Source: Vandiemenella viatica (Eukaryota; Arthropoda; Insecta; Orthoptera; Morabidae). From it: a stretch of 64,000 bases of DNA. The DNA lies in contig JARYHS010008074.1 in assembly GCA_031002005.1 (NCBI GenBank), positions 346,170,932 through 346,234,931 of the forward strand. Direction: 5' to 3'. A model generated the notes under the pieces. That model saw only the letters and a program-made list of their open reading frames with translations, searched no databases and was not told the DNA's origin. Shown here one piece after another: positions 57,097 through 64,000 of this stretch; within the stretch, counting starts at the first letter, position 1; each line of letters starts with the position of its first letter. The translations under genes and the position numbers were made by a program.

Positions 57097-58042
57097 TCAG
57101 CCTAAAAAATCCCCCAATGCACTCCACACGGTCCCTGCCACCCGTGTAGCGGATTCACGTGTGTAGTGCACACCTGATCTGTCAACGGGAGCCCCACACG
57201 ACTCTACCCGTGGTCGAAGATCTAGGAATCTGCAGCCTTGATTATCGCTGAAACTCCGCACTCTCTGGTTCAGACTCTCGACTCGACTCTGAACCAGAGG
57301 TCCACAGACGGGTTCTATCGACAAAGCTACAGATCGTTAACTCAGCCGAAATCTTGCGGTCATCAACCACAGAACTCACCCTATTAGCAAGCCGCCGGAA
57401 GGAAGAGAGGATACCTTCCGACCCAAGGCGGCAAGCATCATTTGTGTCGACATGAGCTACAATCTGCAGCCGGCTACACCTCGTCCGTTCAATTGCATCC
57501 GGGATGGCCTGTTCCACATCTGGTCACCTCTCGGAATGCACAATGATCGGACATTCGCCATGTACCTAAGGGGCTCAATGAAACGTCTAACGTTGGAGCT
57601 ACCTATTACCAGAATCCCCCTCTGTGGTCGCTCAGACCTAGCGGGCACGGAGGGGGGACTTGCAGAATGACGATTGTGGAACTGAATCAGATCCAGACAA
57701 CACATCATACCTATTGGACAATGGTACAAGCTTGCCCTCCTGGAATTCAGACTTGTACGACTGCTCCCGCATGTGGCGTCGACGTCCGGAAACTACGCGC
57801 CAGACACCGTCAGGTGACTGCCGCACAGTCTCCGAAGTCTCAACCTGTACTGCAGGTACGAAGTTTGGTAGGGGAGAACCTGTGGGAACACTAGCTTCAT
57901 CAGGGTCACCCCTTCCACATTTGCTGCAGTCACCTACGGCAGCTTCCAGCCTTGGAACATTCGTTAGCAAAGCAGCAAGCTGAGCGCGACGATCAGTCAC
58001 CTCAGCCCGCGTCTGCACACAGCAATCACAGTCCCTACACAT
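57097..58042 (-). pseudogene. CR1 copy B ORF1: Cys-rich/coiled-coil/esterase-like
   Basis: Starts MCRDCDCCVQTRAEVTDRRA with CSKCG downstream, then WRVVSGRRRHM and LVPLSNRYDVLSGSDSVPQS. After a frame change comes the esterase-like domain: VIGSSNVRRF (about 57620), VDTNDACRLGSE (HVGTND in copy A; Gly is Asp here) and DRSGVHYTRESATRVAGTVW (about 57160). The frame then ends at a TGA after GDFLG, before ORF2. This shows that ORF1 and ORF2 are normally separate. Changes at the GTND block suggest the domain is already decayed in this copy. Confidence 0.85.
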
Positions 58043-58080
58043 ATTAATTATAAAACAAAAACTACGGGTAGGATGGAAGA

Positions 58081-58783
58081 TGAACTAACCGAGTGATCCA
58101 AATAAACTGTTGTGAGCTTGCTAACAACCGCTAGGCACGACCTAAATAAAACCAAACTTAGGAGATAAATTTAGAACAGACGACGGATACTGTACTAAGT
58201 AGTTAATAGGACGTACTGATAAACAGTGTCAACCTACCACTGTACTATATAAATGACGAATAAGCTCTATATACTTTCCTATGGAAAAAGAAATTAATTA
58301 AAGGCGATCACGATTACAGCACGCTGCTGCAATTCAATTAACACAAATAAAGCAACTCTAATGACATAATCTATTGACCCTTGCCAACACTAGCTAAGAT
58401 TTTTGGCGAATAAATATTGTCGATGAATGATATAGTGTATAAATAATACATCCCGTATAGCATACTTTAAATATGCCAGAAATCCATTGCTGGAGCACCG
58501 TCAGTAGCAACGGAGAGGGAATTGTATAGCTTTTACTTCGAAAAATCTTTTTAATTCTGCAAATATTTTTTTCATATGTTTTTCCAAACATTCTCATAAT
58601 TATTTTTTCTTCTTCTACAAATCTCTCTTAGCTAAAAGTACAGAAAAGTTAACGTGCCAAGCTATACAGAGATTTCAAATGATTTTAAGTATTCAGATAA
58701 ATAATTTTCTACGCAATTGGCCATTTCATCAAATCGTCTTAGTAATTTACTATCATTTAATAGAATTTTAACAGCTAGTAGAA
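58081..58783. other. No gene recognised
   Basis: Probably includes the remaining 5' leader of CR1 copy B near 58080-58150. The rest is AT-rich and unassigned. Confidence 0.4.
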
Positions 58784-61650
58784 CAAGGGCGTATCCAGGT
58801 AGGGGCAGGTGGGGGGCAGCTGCCCCCCCCTTTCAGGACGCCGGTATTTGCTCGATCGGAGTTCTGCTGAACTGTAGAGTAAATGATGTTAAGCAACTTT
58901 CAAAAATTAATTCGGTTCGCGTGATTTAAACCTGCTTGCTACTGCTCTCTGTGGGAAACAGACGTTAGCGAGGGCGAGGCGGCATAACACGCCACGCACG
59001 GTGCTTTAAGATTCGTATCGGCTATGTGCGGTTGCCGCGCGAGCCATGTTCGAGCGCACCAAACCGGTTATTTGCCATGCGAACCATTTCGCCTGCCACA
59101 CGTGGCAACGGAACCCAGCCAGGCACTATCTTTTCGTGAAGCCACCGTGGACATTTCACGTGCATGACTAGCTGCAACTTTAATTGTGATGCATCACACT
59201 GTATAGTAGAAACCTAAACGAAAAGTGATTTGGTGAATAAGGAAATTGTATTTTAATAGAATACTGTATGGTGAGAAACTCATGAAAGACATGAGATATG
59301 CAGCCATCGAGGATACAATAATCAAATTTTACGAGAATGACAACAGTAGAGTTCTTAAAATCATTAATTGAGCCAGTAAACACTCAATTTTGGGAAGCTA
59401 TTTCAGTTACTGAAAGACGCTCTGACGTCAAGATTTCTAGGAATTGGAAACACGTGTACTAGCCTGCAATACCTTTTTCGAGTGTCAAAACAATCATTTT
59501 CTTGAACAGTTCCAGATTTTTTTGAAGCATTATGCGAAGCTCTGAAAAAATGGGCAAATATAAGGTAATAGCACCCATTTTATACTATTTTTTTTATTGC
59601 TATTCAATTTTCTGTTACCATTCCTAAGGAGAACTTACTTTGGTAAAATATATTAAGTTTATCATTTCATTTGGCGATTAATAGATTCGTTGATTGGAGT
59701 TTAAAGTGACGGTTGTGGTCGTGATACCGCTATCACACAAAAATTGTTTGGCACCGTACAATTGTATTAAAAGGCGACAGTTTTCGTAATCCGTGATAAC
59801 AATCTGTCGCTTTACCGTATTAGCCGGCTTGAATAAAGACACCTTCATCTTAACTGCGTGCGAGCCAAGTATTGGGGAGCCTTTGCCGCGTGCCTAAATA
59901 ACGATACATTGCAGGCTGAATCGATGGGCACACAATACATCGAATCGTTTATACTGTGACATCGCCTGAGTTATAACAATAGATGTAAGGAAGTTTTTTT
60001 AAAAAAGTAATTAATTTGTATTTACCGTAAGACTAACGACGGCTTTTAATAGTATTACATACAGTAACTACAGAAAGTACGACTTTTATTTAGTAACTTT
60101 AGTTAGCTGCATTCATTTGTATTTTATTTATTTTTATTATCATTAAGCGATTTTGAAAAAAGGTGATAGTGTAAGAGCTAATTTGTGATAAAATATTTAT
60201 TACTCTTAAATTTACAGTATATTTGTCCTAAGTGCCCGGATAAGAATTGAATCGGTCCAACGGTCAAATTGTTTCACTCATTCTGTGGTCGTATCGATAC
60301 TGCTACATACGGTGTTACTGCCCACAGTTCCAGATTCATATTAATTTCTTATGAATTAAGTACAATATTACAATAGTGTTGGAGAGAAATGGTAAAACGC
60401 TAGTGTATCCCTTCCTGAAAATCGCAACATTCTGTAGATGCTAAAGCCACTAATTTGAAATAAAAATTTAATCATGGTTGCTCGCAGACCTACGTGCCTC
60501 TGCTAGTATATTCTAATTAATTTATTACTCGAACTTAATGTCACTTTAAAAATATCCATGAATACTGCAAAAATATGTTTCATCACAATATCATCAATCA
60601 GAAGCTAACGATGCAAAAAATTCCGGTCGCTGTAATGATAAATACTGCTCACCAGAAGTAAGTAGAAGACAATCGACAAATCGTGTCATCTATAATATCT
60701 TCGACTATTTTCTATAGTAGACCTTACAAATGACTTGCCTTTAAGAAGTAAAGAGTAATATCAAAGTATTTTTGAAGACCTGCTGAAACTAAGAATTGAT
60801 TCAAGTGTTCTAGTTTTGAAACAGCATACTGAAAAAGTTAAGAAAAATGTATACCTACCCACAGATTCAAAACGAAATCATTGCCTTGGTCATTAAAAGT
60901 GAAATTATGAAGGCCGCAAAGAGGACTTATGCTTGAATTGTATTGGCAGATCAGTCGTGTGATGTAACTGGGAAAGAACAGATTACCATAAAAATCAGTT
61001 TTTATGACTAAGATAAAAATACAATTCGCAAACAATTTCTCGGATTAGTAGACCTGATAGCGTTGTATGACAAATTATAACATCAGAAATTGACAGGTGT
61101 TTAGAAAGCAAAGGAGATGGATCTTACAGATGTGTTAGCCAAGGGTATGAAGGGTGATCTATATTGGCGCGTGATATTGGTGGAGAAATAAAAAAAAAAA
61201 AAATCCTTGTATTTTATTGCGCAAGCCGAAGACTTAACCTAGTTGAAAATAATTTGAATCAAATTACAAAAATACTTAACACAATTAGCACCATAGAGTA
61301 CATCATAAAGTTTTTGCGAGAAACCTATTTACATGGAGAGAGTGCGAGCCAAATATTTCATATTTGTATGAAACCCGCTGGTCTAAAACATATACGTGTT
61401 TTACTATTTTTAACGAGCATTTTGAAGACATTCCCATTGCCATGGACTTTCGAATGTTTCTAGAGAAGGGAATGATGCGGCGAGGAAGGCTGCTTACCAG
61501 TTACAGTGCTCTGCTAGTAAGTCAGAATTCATTATATGCGTTTGTAAGGAAACGAAGTTTTCTTACTTTGTATGTACATTTATATATATTTTTTAAATGT
61601 GATATGTGCCTACGAAACAGTTTTAATTTGAGAAGAGTGATATAGCAGCT
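58784..61650 (+). mobile_element. hAT element relic, right end not found
   Basis: CAAGGGCGTATCCAGGTAGG and the following poly-C/G block (GGCAGCTGCCCCCC) resemble a hAT left terminus. A decayed hAT transposase lies downstream at 60868-61645. I could not find the right terminus or a target duplication, so joining these as one element is an inference. 58900-60860 has no readable frame. Confidence 0.5.
60868..61645 (+). pseudogene. hAT transposase middle and C-terminal part, decayed
   Basis: Blocks: NEIIALVIKSEIMKAAKRTY, IVLADQSCDVTGKEQITIKI (the LADETTD.SG.EQ catalytic block), RKQFLGLVDLIALYD, MDLTDVLAKGMKGD, then FYCASRRLNLVENNLNQITK (the HC..H.LNLV block), NTISTIEYIIKFLRETY and ETRWSKTYTCFTIFNEHFED (the CETRW motif). 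Finally a NDAARKAAYQLQCSASKSEF segment follows. Frame changes occur near 60940, 61195 (a poly-A run) and 61360. This is the order expected in hAT proteins of the ZMYM/THAP12-like group. The first Asp motif reads ADQ, not ADE, so it is catalytically altered. Confidence 0.75.
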
Positions 61651-61879
61651 CTGACGTGGATGGTTGGGGAGACGGAACATCTTTGTTTGTTTGGTTCATG
61701 GAAGAAGGAAATAGGAAATAGGAGAAGAAGGAGACGACGCAAGAGACCTTCACCACGGATTGAAGTAAAGCAGGGCGGAGGAGGAGTGGGGGTGCATGGC
61801 CGGAGTGGGGGGGGGGGGGCTTTGCCGCTTCCATACAGACACGGGGAATATGTACAAAAACCTCAAGGGGCTCTAGGAT
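61651..61879. other. Purine-rich, G-run sequence
   Basis: (GAAGGA)-like purine-rich stretch and a G12 run near 61809-61820. Frames here are low-complexity artefacts. Confidence 0.5.
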
Positions 61880-62280
61880 AAACGTGACGCCGCAATCTGG
61901 TGATGGATTATCATGTAACTCGATGAGACAAATAAAAAATAAAGAATGAAATTTTTTGATATCCTGCTTAGTTTTCGACATATTCTGTCTCAAATGTGAA
62001 ATGGTTTTGGTTGAAATTCAGAAGAAAAAAATTGGTCAAAGTCAAATTTGATGATGGATTCTTATTTAAAAAGACGAGACAAATGAAAAGAAAAGAATAA
62101 ACATTTTCGATATCTCATCTAGTTCTCGAGATATACTGTATCACAAGTGAGGTGTCTTGAATTGAAATGGAGAAGAAAAATTTCGCAAAAGTCAAATTTA
62201 TGTAACACGACGAGACAAATCGAAAATAAAGAATAAATTTTTTCGATATCTTGCTTAGTTTTCGGTATATACTGGGATTG
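61880..62280 (+). repeat. Tandem array, ~150-bp units
   Basis: Three units, each with GACAAAT.AAAA.AAAGAAT, TTTTCGATATC.T.CTTAGTTTTCG and AATGGAGAAGAAAAATTTCG-like blocks: about 61905-62030, 62060-62190 and 62200-62280. A reversed, related piece is at about 5183-5232. It precedes three copies of the GCCTGGACC motif, suggesting a Helitron-type source. Confidence 0.75.
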
Positions 62281-62590
62281 GGTTGATATGCGGCCTGGAC
62301 CAGAAATTAATTCTGACAAAGCTACAATGAATTACATGCAGAATGGATAATTCAATTTTTACCACTTGTGGTTAGGTTGAAATGCGGCCTAGACCAGAAT
62401 AAAAATAGTTATCTTGTTAACATACATCGTAAGCTTAATTGGAAATCGCTGGAAGTAGTTTCCATCGCGATATACGTTTTGTCACTAACTTGGTTCTCAT
62501 GAAATTACTAACAGTAATAGATAAATTCTTTGTCCCTCATGTAACAACAAAACCATTCTGGTACAGGCTGTATTTAGACCTAACCACAAT
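62278..62590. repeat. Cluster of three GCCTGGACC motifs
   Basis: Two direct copies (62278-62306 and 62368-62399) and one reversed copy (62554-62586) of the dispersed motif also found at 4.9-5.1 kb and in the Helitron. Confidence 0.75.
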
Positions 62591-63180
62591 CTCCATTAAA
62601 TTGCCGCTATAGAATCAAACTATGTAGACATACCCACACACACGTATTTGAATCGCAAACTGGATTTGCAGTAACAACATCGTTTGCTTCATCAAGATTC
62701 CTAGATTGCATAGCATAATTTAACACATTTAATTTTATCATACACTGTCAGCATAAACTGCAACGTGACGAAAGAAAGCGCAATGCTAAATTCACTGAAT
62801 CGCGATGTAAAACACACCCATTTAAATCTCATTTTCAACACTCGTTAAAAAGTAATGCTAGTGTATTATGTGCAAAATAGCAAGGTATGCTGATTTTCTA
62901 CACTACACCAACAAAAATTTGACAACAAGGTCATCCTATTGAGAGCTATGACTAAATATTTATAGACATGCTCCAAAGTTTGCAACTTCTACTGCCCACT
63001 TCAACAACGATAATTAGAATTCAACTTACTTATGAAATGATATTCCAGGTTCTTTCCTGTCTGGCCTAATTGTGCAACCGTACGCAACACAAGATGGCAT
63101 TATAAAACACTAATACACATTACAAAATGGAATAATCACTGCATCTAACACAATGTGAACATCGCAATTGTTTGGAAGCG
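62591..63180. other. No gene recognised
   Basis: AT-rich with no frames. Possibly still part of a Helitron-derived insertion, since its sequence partly resembles 22940-23120. Confidence 0.35.
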
Positions 63181-63201
63181 CAATATCGCCGCTGCCGCCA
63201 C

Positions 63202-63213
63202 TGCGCATGCGCG
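63202..63213 (+). promoter_or_regulatory. NRF-1-type site in a possible promoter
   Basis: TGCGCATGCGCG matches the NRF-1 palindrome (YGCGCAYGCGCR) exactly. It lies in the only GC-rich, CpG-containing patch of this end of the window, followed by TAACGTCA (63241-63248, CRE/ATF half-site-like) and AAAATGGCGCCGC (63446-63458, YY1-like). NRF-1, CRE and YY1 sites often mark housekeeping promoters. A chance match is possible. Confidence 0.45.
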
Positions 63214-63953
63214 AGAGTTTAGAGCCTGCTTCACTGATTTAACGTCACTTCTCCTCCATATATTTCCTTCCTCCATGGTTTGGTTGCCAAGAGAAGTTTT
63301 TATGGCAGAGAGAAGAAGGATTCTGCTGTAAGAGAATATCGTTGTATTATTATTTGGAGTCCGTTTAATGTGTTCAGTATGAAGATATGGAAAATAAACA
63401 TTGTTACTGAATATTTAAATTTATTAAAATAACAAAAGATCTTATAAAATGGCGCCGCATGACTACGACATAGAATTAGTTAACTAATTCTGTAATAAAA
63501 GAACCTTGCAATTTTCGGAAGAGAAAACAACTTTAAAGGTAGGACAATAAAGACAATTTAAATTAACCAAATTGTCACTTGACAAGGTGCAGTCTATTTA
63601 CAATAAAGACGGAAATTTTGTCAGATTTAAAAACAAAAATGTTACTGAAGTAAACGTAATAATTTTTTTCTTCTAAAAACAGAGATAATAAGATTGTTTG
63701 ATATTTCCTTTTTAATGTAATTTTAAAGTATTGATTCATAAAAGAGTTGTCAATTACTTATCTTTGCATGTGCGTGCATTAGATTTTAAGTGATTGATGT
63801 TAAATTTGTTTATGTACAGGTAATATGTGTTTTACATGATGATTTGGAAATAGTTTACAGCGTTTCATTTTCATTACTACATTGCTCGCCTCGTATAATT
63901 CTTACGATAATTGTAACGAAATTTCTGCTATTTGTGTGTTTTTTTTATATATA

Positions 63954-64000
63954 ATGGAGGGTGAAGTTTTAAAATCAACCAGAGATCATGTAGATACCGA
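63954..64000 (+). CDS. Possible start of a coding exon at the window edge
   Basis: ATGGAGGGTGAAGTTTTAAA opens a frame (MEGEVLKSTRDHVDT) that has no stop before the window ends. It is 0.75 kb downstream of the promoter-like patch at 63.2 kb. A GTACAG|GTAATA donor-like sequence at about 63820 would fit an upstream exon, but no acceptor precedes this ATG. Fifteen codons are too few to identify a product. Confidence 0.2.
   Translation, partial: MEGEVLKSTRDHVDT

Larger units (their letters stand above)
54274..58080 (-). mobile_element. CR1-clade LINE, copy B (long)
   Basis: Antisense orientation. From high to low coordinates: ORF1 (58042-57097), ORF2 endonuclease (about 57000-56290), reverse transcriptase (55888-54310), then the 3' end GGATGTAGATGTAG at 54274. 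Same gene order as copy A but with a different 5' leader: no 114-bp monomers were found upstream of 58042. The exact 5' end is uncertain. Confidence 0.88.

Noticed and set aside
61660..61881. 73-codon frame rich in Arg and Gly
   Set aside because: Purine-rich and G-run low complexity; no start context or homologue-like motif.

Overview
The window reads as intergenic DNA from a large, repeat-rich insect genome. I infer an insect, probably a polyneopteran (orthopteroid, phasmid or cockroach-like), from the mix of elements: tRNA-derived SINEs, CR1-type LINEs ending in TACATC-type repeats, RTE LINEs with an AP-endonuclease, Penelope-like elements with a GIY-YIG domain, mariner elements, several ZMYM1/TTF-type hAT transposases, and an animal-type Helitron. 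I recognise no complete host gene. The only candidate for host sequence is a GC-richer, promoter-like patch at 63.2-64.0 kb running off the right edge.

Layout. 0-8.7 kb: a foldback repeat with a SINE in its loop, a Tc1/mariner-like TIR element that keeps only a helix-turn-helix, a tandem array of roughly 168-bp units broken by a pogo-like MITE, a 1.03-kb TIR element and a Helitron-like insertion, then a second SINE. 8.7-18.7 kb: one hAT element bounded by a perfect 8-bp target duplication; its transposase has a recognisable intron and is split by a full-length CR1 retrotransposon with its own 8-bp target duplication and a 5' UTR of seven ~114-bp monomers. 19.1-26.9 kb: a CR1 tail, then an RTE LINE whose reverse transcriptase is interrupted by a 4.29-kb Helitron placed exactly between A and T. 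27.5-32.0 kb: a mariner relic and an old CR1 copy carrying a younger mariner. 32.7-37.2 kb: two Penelope-like copies in opposite orientation; the right one contains a hAT MITE and an RTE element. 37.3-41 kb: an old mariner, an old RTE and a hAT MITE. 44.4-53.6 kb: a second copy of the 1.03-kb element, a BED-finger hAT, a TTF hAT with a SINE in it, and a short hAT with perfect 8-bp target duplications. 54.3-58.1 kb: a second long CR1, reversed. 58.8-62.6 kb: a hAT relic, a short tandem array and a cluster of a dispersed motif.

How it fits together. The genes are mobile-element genes and nearly all are broken. The value of the window is its stratigraphy: insertions with target duplications show which element landed in which, and removing them restores reading frames or repeat periods in the host element. 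CR1 copy A, the Helitron and the 30.4-kb mariner look like the youngest events. Statements about families rest on motifs read by eye, not on database searches.
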